From assembly GCA_029948255.1 (NCBI GenBank), contig JALIZF010001725.1, forward strand, positions 558,001 to 622,000: DNA of 64,000 nt, in the 5' to 3' direction. Below are positions 1 through 11,726 of the stretch, in pieces. This DNA is from Telmatactis stephensoni. Lineage: Eukaryota > Cnidaria > Anthozoa > Actiniaria > Isophelliidae. Below the pieces are notes generated by a model. It was given only the letters and a program-made list of their open reading frames with translations. It was not told the DNA's origin and searched no databases. Position numbers and translations under genes: made by a program. Numbering within the stretch: position 1 is the stretch's first letter; every line of letters starts with the position of its first letter.

Positions 1-70
1 TGAGTACTAGGTGATTTGACTTTGATTATCTAAGCTTATCTAGTGATAAAATGACTCATGTAGCTCTTAC

Positions 71-3000
71 CAATATTCCAACATACGGCGCGATGATTGC
101 ACCACAGCGACCAATGGTATAACCTGTTCCTATTGCCGTACTCCTAATGATAACATGAAATTACTAAAAAGAACTAACAAGCACAAGTTTATATATCCAA
201 TCATGTCAACGTCTGCACCCATTGTAGTTTAATTCACTAGTTAAAGCGTCAGTTATAGCGGTCACCATGAAGACTATTATCTCACCTTAGAACTGTAGGA
301 AATAATTCTGTTCCAAGAAGAAATATGTTCACCCACATTGCCACTCCAACAACTGCGGCTGCCACGAAGATCCATGTCCTAATCATTGGCTGATCTAGAG
401 CAAATGACATGCATGGGATATTGTAGAATAGATTGGCAAAGAAAGAGAAAGTATATAGCTGACTTAAAAAATTACAAAATGTTTGGCAAGGGAAAACTAT
501 ACCAACTATATGGAACAAAGGCAGTCCCATAAGGGGTTATTGGGATATAGGCAGATGGTCAAGTTAATTTCTGAAAATACGTTTCAGAAATAATGAATTT
601 TCGGGATCTTTGAATTCTATTACTTACCATTAGGTACAGCCAGTGACCCAAGGCAGAGTACCCCAATAATTATCAACACTCCAGCATGTGACGGACGTCG
701 ACCAGTCCTTCGAAAAAAGTAAAACAAAAATAGTCAGACAGTCAGGCAGTCGGGCAGTCAGTCGGTCGGTCGGTCGGTCAGCCAGTCCAGTAAGCACTGA
801 CTTACGCACGTTAGAAACACAAGTAACCTTACAAATACATACCGTTTTAAGAAGAATAATGAAGCAATAATAGCTAATGGCTGAATAGCGTTTATAATGA
901 AGAAATTAAGATAGATATTTCCCGCCAAGTTTCCAATGTACAGAAGGAATGCGTTACCAAGGAAACTGACTGAAAACCTGTGAAGTGGAAAATATAAACG
1001 TCAACGGAGTTTGTTCAGTTAAGGGGCTGTTACACACTGAAACTTTTATCTGAAACTTGTTCGCGACACAAGTTTCTGTTGCATGCAGGAGTAGAAAGCA
1101 GTTCTACTTTAAAGTTTCAGCTAAATGACCATGTTATACGGTGCAATGCGTTGTGAAACTTGTCTCACAACGGCCATTGAGGGAAGTTTCAGAGAAACGT
1201 TTCAACGTGTAACAGCGCCTTCAGTTCTCGTATCAACCTAATCCATCGTGTGACAATCCCGTGACATGCCTCCCAAGGGTGACCTGCTTTCGTTTTGAAA
1301 CTCGTCGGATTATCGTCGATAAGCATCACGTACACGAGAAACGGCAAACGGCAAAGAGGATCACGTGACCTGCTTTTTTCGCGTCTGGCGTTGCTGTTTC
1401 AACGCGAGGATGGATCATTCAGCGTTTGCCGTAAACGTCAAAAGTCGCTCTTTCGTTTGAGTACCAAACGCGCAACGTCAGGTGCGAAATTCGTAGGTCA
1501 CGTGTTCCTCTCTGCCTAAAGATTCACGTAAACGGCAAACGGCAGAGAGAATCGCGTGATCTGCTTTTTCCGGGTCTGGCGTTGCCGTTTTAACGCGACA
1601 GCGAATGATTTTGCATTTGGCGTAAAAGCTGAAACGTCAGTCTATCATTTGAGTGCCAAACACACAAAGCCAGGCACGTGAAAATATAGGTCGCGTGATC
1701 CTGTCCGCCGTTTGCCGTTCACGTGAATATCCACCTCTCTATTCCTTTTGGATACTCTCGAATTTTTTGAAGAATATAAATGAAAGAAAACAATCCTCTA
1801 GAGGTTTGTCACGCATGAATTGCCAAAGCATTGCGATCCTTAGATTAGGTCTGTTTCACCTACAAGTTCCTCTAGATCAATCCAAACCACAGGAAACCCG
1901 CACGAGACTTACCAATTTATAGCAATAATAACAATTCGTTTTCTGAGTTTGGGTGTACGGACCAAATCAAGAGGGGTGTAAACGTTTTCCTGTTTAATCT
2001 TCTCGCTACTAAACTGTTCTTTGTTGACCTCTTGGATGGCTTTTCTAAGCTTCGTCTGGTCGAGGGGCTCAGAAGTAGCACTTCCACACTTCACAAGAAT
2101 GGTTTGGGCCTCGTTTAGTTTGCTGTTACTCACCAACCATCGAGGGGATTCTGGGTAAACTCTGCAACAGTCAAGAACGAAGGATAACATTTATAACAAT
2201 TTCAGGAATCAACTGATACAGTCAGTGAAGACTTAATTAATCGGCGTCGACTACGTCTGTATAGTGGACATCTATCCGACTTTTATATGACCCAAGAGAC
2301 CATAATACTAAGAGAGCGAAGCTCAGTATTGATGTCTGTGCCATGTTCGTGGCGGCTAAGGCTATTTTTAGTAACTTCGCCATCGCGCGCGCAAGTCCCT
2401 CAACCAATAGAATTTGATTTTTGACGTGCGCGCGGACGGGACCGTTTGAATTCTATTGTTTAAGCGCCTTGCGCGCGCGATGGCGAAGTTACTAAAAATA
2501 GCCTTAGCCGCCACGAACATGGCACAGACATCAATACTGAGCTTCGCTCTCTTAGTATTATGGTCTCTTGATGACCATATTATTATTCAATTTTCTAACA
2601 CTGTACAAATTCTGATTTTCTGATTGGTCAGTTTGTACCAGGTGACGCGTTGTTATGACGTGACAACACGTCACTATGCAATAATACCTATGCAATAAAT
2701 ATACACCCATTTCAAAAAAGGTTGTCACCGCTAAGAGCGATAGGCGATAGGTAATAGGTCATTCCAAGACCGCAAAGCACTATTGATTTAAAGAGTCACT
2801 TTATTCTAACTTCAAACATCACAAAAGAACACGATTCGACAAGAAACTTTCATTCCGCTATTCGATTTCACTGAAAATTATCACTGATTGCTCGGAGTCT
2901 TACGTTATTTCACGATGCTGTTCTAAGTGTGAACCCCGGCCGACACTTCACTTCAACTCGTAGCAAACTACTCCCTTCCGAATTGTTATTATATTCCCAA

Positions 3001-6000
3001 AACATGCACTTAATGTTTACTTTGTAGTTTAAACTGTAAAAAAAGTGTAAAAAAAAAAGTGTAAACTCATATAATAGTTTAAAATACATGTTTAAAGTTG
3101 TTTATATGTGTGGATCGAATGTGTATTTAAGGTGGATCGAATGTGTCAGATGTGGATCGAAACGACTTGGATCGAAACGACCATGGATCGAAACAACCGG
3201 TATTCGCTCTTAGCGGTGACAACCTTTTTTGAAATAGGTGTATACAATCTATAGAGAGTACTTCATGGAAAGTGCGCGCGTACGGTTTTTATTCACGAGT
3301 TGTGAAGTATCATAAAACAAACGAGCGAGTCCTCGAGCGAGCGAGAAAAAAAGCCGTACGCGGCTTCTGATTGGACGTATTGTTTTTCTCACACGTGAAA
3401 AATCGATACGTGCATTTTGATTCGCGGTGATTGGTAAACAAACGAAAATCTATTGAATGGCTTTTATGTGAGTAAATCTCGATATGTATATAATAAACGG
3501 CATTACAGCACAGTTGGAAAGAAAAAATGTTCCTGGTGATAAATTTGAGGATTTTTCGAAAAAGAGAATAGATCAACAAGCATAGTTAAAACTGCTTAGC
3601 GTGCCTGTTTTGAAGGTAAACTCTAGTCATTGAAATTTTTAGAGCTTACTGAGATCAACATATTTCAACGGCTTAAAAACAGAGTTCGCCGGCTTTCCAA
3701 ATTCATCTTATTATAATATTTACTGTGTTTTAGATAACTTTATTTAAACACACGGAAAAAAATCATCAGTAAAATTACATTAAAAATATAATACTATTTT
3801 GAGTGACTTGAGTTATTTCTAGTGATCTTAGATGTCGACTGACAGTTTTAGCCTGCTTCTGCAGTGTATTCAAATTGAATAATAAAAAGGTTAACGCACT
3901 CTTTGCTCGTGAATTATCGGGATTTATCTTCACTCGTTTACTAACAATGAACTCGAAATTTTCTCATACTGCACTCGGCTAGCGCCTCGTGCAGTATTTA
4001 AATTTTCTCGTTCATTGTTAGCAAACTCGTGAAGACAAATCCCGATAATTCACTTGCTGCGTGCGTTAACCTCTAATTATCGGTTTAAAACCCTTGATAT
4101 TGTCTTCCCCATGTTTTTCATAAATTACTGTTATTCTTTTGCGAAATACATTTCAGGGATCCCCTCCCTTGCTCCACCTCTCATTTTTATATTGTTTGGC
4201 CATTGAGCCCTTGAAATTTGGATCATTAGCAAACAACTTAAATTATGGAATTAAGGGAGAAATGCCATTTATTTTGTACCGGATTTTGTTCGCGCAAAAG
4301 TGTCAAGAGTGTCAATTTGCAAATCAAACCAATCAGGGCGGATCCTGAATTTTGCAAAGGAGGTGTCCCAAATAGGTCTCCTGAGAGATGATTTCACATC
4401 CAAGAAAGCGGTTCCTAACAATGGAATCTGATGACGTAATCTCGTACGGCGCTAGGGGAGGGGTAGGGGGTCCGGTGCACCTATGGGCATCCCCTGGATC
4501 CGCTCCTGCCAATACTCAAGGAACCAGGATTGAGATTTATCGAAGACAAAACTGCCATCATTCACTGATAGAGCGTGAAAAGAAGTTCAAAGCATATTGG
4601 TGCTTCTAGGTCTATATGTTTTGTATTTACTGAGCTGAGTCGTTCAGGAGAGACAAAAAGGGACAAAAAGGGATTGTTAAGCAAAACTGTAGAAATTCGA
4701 AGCTAATAGCACAGTTCAGGCAAAAGGCCTATATATTACTTACGAGTACGTGGAACTTTTTCTAGGATTCAAAATGCTAAAAAATATTTTTTTCTTGCGC
4801 GTCCTCCTCCTCAAAAAACGAAAAAATGGCGGAAACTGAACAAGACAGCATAGACAAGGCGCATTTTCGAAAAATCAGATACCTCGAGGCATTTTGGGGT
4901 AGAGGCTGGTAACATAACTATTCTAAAACGATTTTTCATGCTGAATACGAATATGACTGTTACCAAGACGTATTCTGCAATCATACGTGTAAATAACGTA
5001 TTTTGTGAATTGCTACAGTCATTTCATACTAACGGCTTTTTCATGTAATTCCAAAAGATCCCAAACTTAAAAACAATTACCATAGCTGGAACGAGCACAT
5101 CAAAATCAGTAAAACTGTGAAGTTTGAAGGATATCAGTTGAAACGTCAAGGAGATACGAATTTTCAAAAAACGAAATTTTGTATGAAAACACTTACAGTT
5201 ATGCAAGAGATACAAACAAATTTCGATTTTTGAAAATTCGTATCTCCTTGATTTTTCAACTGATATCCTTCAAACTTCACAGTTTTACTGATTTTGATGT
5301 GCTCTTTCCAGCTATGGTAATTGTTTTTAAGTTTGGGAACTTTTGGAATTACATGAAAACGCCGTTAGTATGAAATGACTGTAGCAATTCACAAAATACG
5401 TCATTTACACTATAAGATTGCAGAATACGTCTTGGTAACAGTCATATTCGCATTCAGCATGAAAAACTAGTTTAGAATAGTTATGTTACCAGCCTCTACC
5501 CCAAAATGCCTTCTGCACTTTTTGCGATCGACTTTTCCAGTTTTTGCGCCTTGTCTAGCACTTCAACTTTCCTTTGTTTTGAGCCGATTTCATCGTCAGA
5601 TTGGTGTCAAAGACAAGACTGATACAGATTGAAGGTAAAGCAATAGCAATATTGCAAGTGTGAAGGTAGTAAATGCCTTAAGGAATTTCTAAAAAGTACA
5701 TTTTCAACTACAGTTTGGAATCTGTTTTTCGAAGCATTTTGAGAACTCAATTTTGGTTGCTATGTATGCCATCCGTGACGTCACATCGCAGACATCACTA
5801 TACCAGCGCGCGCCTAAAATATACCATTGGAGTCACCTCCTCCCCCCTGCAAGGAACTACGAATCGAAGGTACTCCCTTAGAAATGACATCTGAAAATGG
5901 TAAGATCTTCACGTCTTCTACAAAGACTCTAAGCTGACCCCAAAACAACTGTACATAAACCCCTTCATGGGAGGTCTTACGCAAACGAACCCACACTACT

Positions 6001-7406
6001 ATCAAGATTAGGGCATGGCATGGCATGGAGTCCCCGGTGTGCGTGGGTGTGGGTGTGGTCTGGCTCATGCTCATTAGGGTGCGCGTATTTATCTTTCGTT
6101 CCCCATTTACAAATGCTACCTTATGTGATCGTCCCCTGTCACGTTTATTTCCTAATTTATGCACATACCTTACAAATAAAAACAGCAAAAGTCCAGGCAA
6201 GCTGCTCATGAGACACAAGTATCGCCAGTCTCTTACAAAATAAGCAAAGAGATTGAAGACATAAAATCCTGCAGTGAAGTACACTTGGAATATGGTACTG
6301 GCCAGTGAGCGGTGCTTCGGACCCAGGAGTTCTAGGACAAACGTGAAGAGAACAGACTGGTTCCCAGCAGCGCCAAAACCGACGAAAAAGCGAAGAAGCC
6401 CAAGTAGCGATATACAATCAGCAAAAGCAGAGCAAAACAAAGGAACAATCTGGGTGGAGAATTAAAGTATACAGTATCTTAATCATACGTGTGATCATCA
6501 TACGTACACTTACTTACAGAGCTTACGTACTATTCTGGTTTTAGGCCAGGAGTTGAGTTTATCGTCTCGTCCTCACGTTCGTTCATCACAAATTAAACAA
6601 ATAAAACCTTTGGAGCCCAGGTCGGGTTGTTCAAAAGGTGATTAATATGAATTCTTGGTTAAAATGAATGTTTTTCTTAAGACGCAGGGGTTAGCGCTAA
6701 CTGCCTTCGAATAACTGAGTCGCTTACAAACAGGCGGCCAAACATAGCCGTTATTTCGGAGCAGCTGGTCATGATACTGTTATACTTGTAGTAAGCTCTT
6801 CCCCAGGGGTGGTTCAAAGGCTTAAACAACCCCCCTCCCCCTTTCCACAATCTTCAAATTCCTAAACAACTCAGATATAAAGGATATAATACAGTTCAAT
6901 ACATGCAAAGGTGAAGAAAACGACCTCCCCTTTCCCATTTCTTCATGGTTTCTTTAATGTCTCTTCTCATTGTCCCTCCAATGTCCATTCAATTCAATTC
7001 AGAAGACAATAGAGCGGTAGCCATGTTAGATGAACAAACAAGTGACGCTAATGAGAATTAATCTTTTGTTGAAGTTCATCCAAGATGGCTGCCGTGACGT
7101 CACATGCAACCCAAGAATTATGCGGATCTAGACCTTTTGAAATGGAGGGGGCACCATTTTACAAAACACGTTGGTGGGGGGTAACTTCCTCAAACCCCCT
7201 TCTAAAGTAACCTCGCAGGGCTTTAGCAAGCCATAACATTCTGAGGGGCAAAAACAACCGATATCATGAATACCCTTTTGCGCGAGCGTAGAGAGCGTGA
7301 AATTTGATCTAAAGCGCGTCAATTCGATTAACAATTACGATAAAACCAACAACAAACATTTAGAAAGTAAAGCTTTGGGAAAGTATATTGTACTACACGT
7401 TTATAC

Positions 7407-7468
<62 letters not shown>

Positions 7469-9119
7469 AAGGAAAAAAAAAATAAGTAGGGCCCATCTGA
7501 AAAGGGGGGTACCGCCCCCCCACCCTCCCCTGCCTTCGATCCGCCGCTGCAGTGTCCCTTCAGTGTCCCTTCAGTGTCCCTTCAACGTCCCTTCAAATAA
7601 TGTCTCCTTAAGTTCTTTCCAATGTCCCTTCCATTAATTAATGTCCCTTTAACGTCCCTTCAGTCAGTCCTTCAGTGTCCCCCATTGTCCTTAGAAAGTA
7701 GGACAAAATGATGAATGTGAGCTCGTAGATAACATACCAAAATAAAGATGACAATAAAATTGGTTTTCTTTCTTCCAATGGAGTCGGCCATAGTTCCTGA
7801 GAGAATTGAAGCTAACATCCCAGCATAGAAGCAGGCTTGTAGAGTAGCACCAACGTATGCTTTGTCACAGATTAGGTTCCACTGATATCATATTAAAGAA
7901 GACTTCAATAAAACTTTTACACATGGAATTTACAAGTGTAGCTGTTGTTCTGGGCAGCTGAAAAATAGCTATATATACTTGAAAATTAAAAGTGCATGTG
8001 CTTTAATAGAAGTCACCCCAGTAGTTAGCTTTTTATTGTCTACTAACGAGGAGTGAGGCTAAGTCAACGACCCCCCCCCCCCTGAAAGTCTTGTTTTGAC
8101 GACTCAGGTCCTCAGTCCTCCTCAACATTTGTCCTCAATGAAAACGTTCGGCAGGCAAACAAAGAAACCTTTGCCGGCGAAATTCAAGCCACAGAAGCCA
8201 AAGGGCGCTTTCATTACGAGACACTTACAAATTTACACATTAATTTTACGTACATACATTTACATAAACAGGCACATAGCAGCCACCATGTGACCCATGT
8301 CAGATCAGACATACAGATCACGGAGCACAGCTTAGATCAAAACTAGTTTGTTTTTACTGAGGGAGGAAAAACCAGAGTACCCGGAGAAAAAATCCTCAAA
8401 GCAAGGGAGAGAACGAATTAACAAGATGCCAAAATATTTCAGAATTATTACTCTCTTTTTATGAATGCGAGGAATATAATTTTTCATTGGAACTTTAACG
8501 GGATTGTTAGTTTGATTTTAGGTTTTGTATTACAAATACGCTGGCAGAGTCTTGTGGCATGAAAATTGTGTACGTGCCCTGGCTGTCTTAATAGCCCCGG
8601 GCTATTTTTAGAGGCTCTGAAAATAAAAGCATTTTTAACTTCCTTTTCTCCCCTTCCTTTTTTCTATATTTCCATTCTGCATTATCCCTTCTCCGCTCCT
8701 ATTCCATTCTCTTTCCTTCTCTCCTTCTTTTCAATACGCAGTTTCTTCTCTCTCAAAAATACAATAAACCTTAATGATATAAAGAATATAGTGGTTCAAA
8801 TCACCTCAGAAACGACGCTGTGAAAAGGTCCATCAAACACGTAGTTGGTACAGTTGTCACAACATTTGTTGGGTGGACAAGTCGAGTTTGCCGGTGTGTT
8901 ACAGTGGAAATTAGGCGTTCCAAACACGAACAACAAAGCAGCAAACTGCATCGATGTCATCATGACTAGACAACACGACGAAAAGAAGACCTTTTTTTGA
9001 TATCGACCAAACGACGAGACGTACTGGAAGAGATCGTCATATTCGCGAGCTAGAGGCTGGTCGTGCTCTTTTTCTTGTTCTTGTTCTATCGTGTTGTCGT
9101 CTCGGTCTTGACGAGCCAT
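71..9119 (-). CDS. SLC22-type organic ion transporter, copy 1 (last exon outside window)
   Basis: A major-facilitator transporter of the SLC22 (organic cation/anion/carnitine) family, a plasma-membrane protein of about 12 helices; substrate cannot be told from sequence. Exons in coding order: 8805-9119, 7738-7881, 6169-6449, 1913-2161, 843-965, 628-707, 286-394, 71-143; all junctions are GT-AG and phases match (0,0,2,2,2,1,2,0). Start is ATG at 9119. Exon 1 has the cytosolic N-terminus, helix 1 and a Cys/Asn-rich extracellular loop (CPPNKCCDNCTN), typical of SLC22. Exon 2 holds the loop 2-3 signature (ADSIGRKK). Exons 3-4 hold DWRYLCLMSSLPG and the PESPRWL motif. Exon 8 has the GRCGAIIAPY helix. 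Relative to copy 2, exon 2 lacks one codon (GMLASILSG versus GMLAGSILSG). The reading frame is intact throughout; the C-terminal exon, present for copy 2 at 11727-11966, must lie left of position 1. Confidence 0.9.
1014..1858. repeat. Insertion private to unit 1 with ~200-bp subrepeats
   Basis: Unit 2 reads straight across this point (about 13316), so some 845 bp were gained here or lost there. It lies in the intron between transporter exons 4 and 5. It holds a small inverted-repeat element (1021-1221) and two tandem units of about 200 bp (about 1322-1517 and 1518-1735), each starting with CACGTA and ACGGCAAACGGC and containing TCTGGCGTTGC. The block ends with the inverse motif GCCGTTTGCCGTTCACGTG, so the pair is bounded by inverted ends. 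Confidence 0.6.
1021..1221. mobile_element. MITE, 201 bp
   Basis: Ends are inverted (AAGGGGCTGTTACAC and GTGTAACAGCGCCTT, one mismatch). It is flanked by CAGTT on both sides (1016-1020 and 1222-1226), a 5-bp target duplication. No coding capacity. Intron of transporter copy 1. Confidence 0.7.
2293..2570. mobile_element. Palindromic MITE, 278 bp, with empty site in paralogue
   Basis: Almost the whole element folds on itself: both ends begin CAAGAGACCATAATACTAAG and pair over more than 100 bp, up to a GC-rich core. Target duplication ATGACC at 2287-2292 and 2571-2576. The paralogous site in unit 2 (about 14,030) reads TATATGACCATGC, the empty site. A second copy at 42999-44122 carries a nested insertion. 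Confidence 0.85.
2700..3244. mobile_element. MITE with TATACACC ends, 545 bp
   Basis: Terminal inverted repeats start TATACACC(C/T)ATTTC, run through AAAGGTTGTCACCGCTAAGAGCGA and pair for about 40 bp. The interior contains a short direct repeat (GTGGATCGAATGTGT and variants, 3110-3200) and no gene. The first 24 bp of the ends are shared with elements at 14249, 25112 and 35858, so this is one of at least two subfamilies that share ends. Confidence 0.75.
3245..4078. repeat. AT-rich insertion absent from unit 2
   Basis: No gene. Near its right end is an inverted pair (about 3909-3963 and 4001-4053) containing GTGAATTATCGGGATTTATCTT and its complement. The corresponding place in unit 2 runs directly from the ATGACC site to CGGTTCAAAACCCTTGATATTG, so the whole stretch was added to (or lost from) one copy. 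Its own termini could not be fixed. Confidence 0.5.
4887..5511. mobile_element. Foldback element, ~290-bp arms
   Basis: Left arm about 4887-5179 and right arm about 5218-5511 are reverse complements with few mismatches; the loop is only about 38 bp. Both outer ends read AGGCATTTTGGGGTAGAGGC. It lies in the intron between exons 3 and 4 of transporter copy 1. A diverged relative is at 57653-58000. Open frames in the arms are not coding: the same peptide appears in both arms because they are one sequence inverted. Confidence 0.85.
7413..7464 (+). repeat. (GA)n microsatellite
   Basis: A near-perfect GA dinucleotide tract in the intron between exons 2 and 3 of transporter copy 1. The apparent Glu-Arg reading frame over it is an artefact of the repeat. 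Confidence 0.95.
7549..7690 (+). repeat. TGTCCCTTCAG minisatellite
   Basis: Irregular tandem array of an 11-bp unit (TGTCCCTTCAG and variants) just downstream, on the coding strand, of transporter exon 2. The same array is at about 15340-15425 in unit 2, with a different copy number. Confidence 0.8.
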
Positions 9120-9639
9120 TGTCTTGACATGAAATTGGTTTGGCGTGTATCTTGGCGTGAGTCAGTCAATAAAGCTCTTAGTCTAATAGATATAGGCCAA
9201 CTGATTTCGACCTATGTTAAAAAAAACACAGTAAAGACAACGTACATTCTTTCATTTGGTTCTGATTTTACAGGCAAGTTTACGGGATCGGAGCTCGCGC
9301 ACTGCCGTAATTTTTTCCGTAAGCGGGCACGTAAAGTTATGAAGTCTTTGATTTGGAGAAATGGGCCCAGACCCGGATATGTCGTATGCAAACTACTATT
9401 CATTGATATCAGTTCTTGGTCCAGGCATTCTAAAGTGAGTTAGCGTTAACCCAGGGTTAACGTCAATGTTTTTTTTCTTTAGATTTAACCCAACCGAGCC
9501 CTGCATGAGCAATTATTTTACCATCATCCGTGTAAAGTAAAAGTGTAAAAGTTAACTAAAGTTAAATGATTCGTTTGGCACTCCAAGCTGCTTTATCGGG
9601 TACGTAGACATTCAAATTTCACTGGGAATTTTTGCCCAC

Positions 9640-9765
9640 TTCCCATGATAGGAAATATCAGTCTAGGAAAGTATATTTTCCTACATTTTGTCCAGTTCCT
9701 GTCATAGGAAAATGCAATTTCCTAGATATTTCCTAGATATTTCCTATCATAGGAAATAAGCAAAA
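9640..9765. repeat. Palindromic TTTCCTATGATAGGAAA repeats
   Basis: Several copies of a self-complementary unit (CCTATCATAGG core, plus CTAGATATTTCCTAG) upstream of transporter copy 1. The unit 2 counterpart at 17605-17870 is about twice as long, so the array has expanded or contracted since the duplication. Confidence 0.8.
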
Positions 9766-10434
9766 ATTTCCAGTGTTCACTGATGAAATTCTAACCCACT
9801 ACTTAGTAGTAATGCCCGGGTGATAATGTGAACGAGAAATGGTTGCCGGCCGATTTAATTACATCAACATAACACAAAAAGTAGACAAGTAAACTGCTAT
9901 GTGCTTACCTCGAAATTTTGGGTTGACAATCCAAACTTTCGATCGTATCGAAGCTAAGAAATCTTAACTGTGAATGACAGCTGGGTGACTTCTTTTTTAC
10001 TCATACAATAAACACTCCTCAGTCGGAATAGATTGTCCCGGGACGTCTGGTCAGCTCAGATTCTACCAGTTTATATTACATGACCCAACGAGAAGGAATA
10101 CGTATTAAATTACCGTAAATGTACGTTTGCGGTGATATATATGTCGAAAAAAACAGATCAATGAATAAATTATATAAATTTACAATTGGATAAATAGTTG
10201 AATATATGTCAATACTTAACAGTGAGGTCTGTAAAGAATTGATGAGTGGGTATCAGATTGAATTTGTCAGTTACTATCTCAAAAAAAGATTATATTTAGA
10301 GACGTTCAGCCTGCATTCAAGACATTTAGAACCCATGCACCCCAACTGACGAAGAGTAGGACATGGAATTCCCAGTTAGGTGTCGTTTGATCCTTGATCT
10401 TATTGTGTGCGGTCCTATAACGTATGTAATGAAT

Positions 10435-10620
10435 ACATGAATGAATGAATGAATGAATACATGAATGAATAAACGAATGATTGAATAAATGGATGAATGA
10501 ATGAATGGATGGATGAATGATTGAATAAATGGATGAATGAATGAATGGATGGATGAATGAATGAATGAATGAATAAATGAATGATTGAATAAATGGATGA
10601 ATGGATGAATGAATCATTCA
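10435..10620 (+). repeat. (ATGA)n tract, unit 1
   Basis: Interrupted ATGA tetranucleotide repeat, shared with 18507-18680 in unit 2. It marks the right edge of the duplicated segment. The Ile/His/Ser-rich open frames on the other strand are repeat artefacts. Confidence 0.9.
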
Positions 10621-10832
10621 ATCAATTAATACATTTATCTATCAACGCAATCCACGAGTTAAAAATACAAGTGATTTGTGGGATATTCCACGGTATTCCA
10701 CTCCAAACCATTGTATAACTAGTATTTATAATACGGATATCATGCGTATTGTAACAAAGATTTTTTTGCAGTCAAGAGTACTCATAACTTTTGACTTTTT
10801 GTTTGAACTTAATTACATTTCAATCGTGCACA

Positions 10833-11042
10833 GGAAATGTTTATAAAATCAAATATTTGAAGTGCAATTTTAACTACTATGGACAAACGAAAAGATCATT
10901 AAAAATGAGACTTGCAGAACATAAAAGATCGGCCTGCAGCAATGCACGAACATTGAAGGTCGCCCAACATACCAACGAAACTGCGCATACATTTGGTTTG
11001 GACAATGCGAGAATTGTCGATACGAAAAGCAAATATAATTAA
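10833..11042 (+). pseudogene. GIY-YIG domain fragment of a Penelope-like retroelement
   Basis: About 70 residues containing VYKIKYLKCNFNYYGQTKRS, then LKMRLAEHKRSA and VAQHTNETAHTF. This matches the layout of the GIY-YIG endonuclease domain that ends Penelope-like and related retroelements (Tyr-Gly-Gln-Thr, Arg, His in order). The first Tyr of the motif is present but no reverse transcriptase lies upstream in any frame. A 5'-truncated remnant between the two duplicated units. Confidence 0.7.
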
Positions 11043-11690
11043 GTTAGCGAAAAAAGTCCACAAAAAATATTCCTTTGCCAATTTTGAATTGAACACTTTT
11101 AAAGATGAATTTCTACTTGGTTTAATTCTTGATTGTAAGGATTTTCACAGTAATTTTTTGCCGTAGGCAATTAGTAGCCGATGACTAAGTGGCTTCGCCT
11201 CTTCGAGGCTATAGCCTTCGCCTCTTCGAGGCTATAGCCACAAAAATCGATAAAAAACTGTTAAAAGCTGATCGCATACATGGTCAAATTTAAATATTCC
11301 TATAATATATAATAGTGAAATCTTTAAATATCTTCCCTCAGGCCACAACATTTCTTAAAATCTAAATTAATAATTTAATTTGGTTTCTTCTAAGTTTATA
11401 AGTAGTTGATGGGTCTTTGAATAGATAAGTTATGTACTATCCAACTTGGTTAAGTACTCCCCGGGGACTACACTTGTTCCTTAACACCACTAGGTATGAA
11501 TTCTTCATCCTCGTTCCCAAAGGGCCTGGGAACGAGGATGTGAATTCTTAAGAAGCGCACGGCAAAAAAAACGAAAGACAATTTTAAAAGCAATATTTTT
11601 TTCGCGCAAAAGCCAGCGAAATCTCACACATGCGCAGACATTTGAGGCCTCAGTGTTGCTCGTTTCTTAACTGAAACTAAAGAACCCCAA
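11043..11690. other. Spacer between the duplicated units
   Basis: No gene seen. It holds a short direct repeat (CTTCGCCTCTTCGAGGCTATAGC, twice, 11200-11240) and a small hairpin around AGGATGTGAATTC (about 11505-11548). Confidence 0.5.
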
Positions 11691-11726
11691 ATCACATGCC
11701 GTACTGTTTACATATACAAAGGCCTT

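Larger units (their letters stand above)
1..10647. repeat. Segmental duplication, unit 1
   Basis: Exons, introns and flanks here align collinearly with the second unit (to about 18705). The match ends on the right at about 10,640/18,700, just after a shared ATGA tract (both read TATCTATCAACG, then diverge). On the left it runs past the window. Large differences are insertions private to one unit: 1014-1858, 2293-2570, about 2577-4078 and the foldback region 4355-6070 here; 13728-14001, 14249-14472 and 17255-17513 in unit 2. Confidence 0.85.

Noticed and set aside
7297..7485. Glu-Arg repeat protein
   Set aside because: (GA)n tract inside an intron.
10306..10621. Long Ile/His/Ser-rich open frames on the minus strand (also 18373-18679)
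   Set aside because: Pure translation of the ATGA tetranucleotide tract; open in several frames at once, with no homology.
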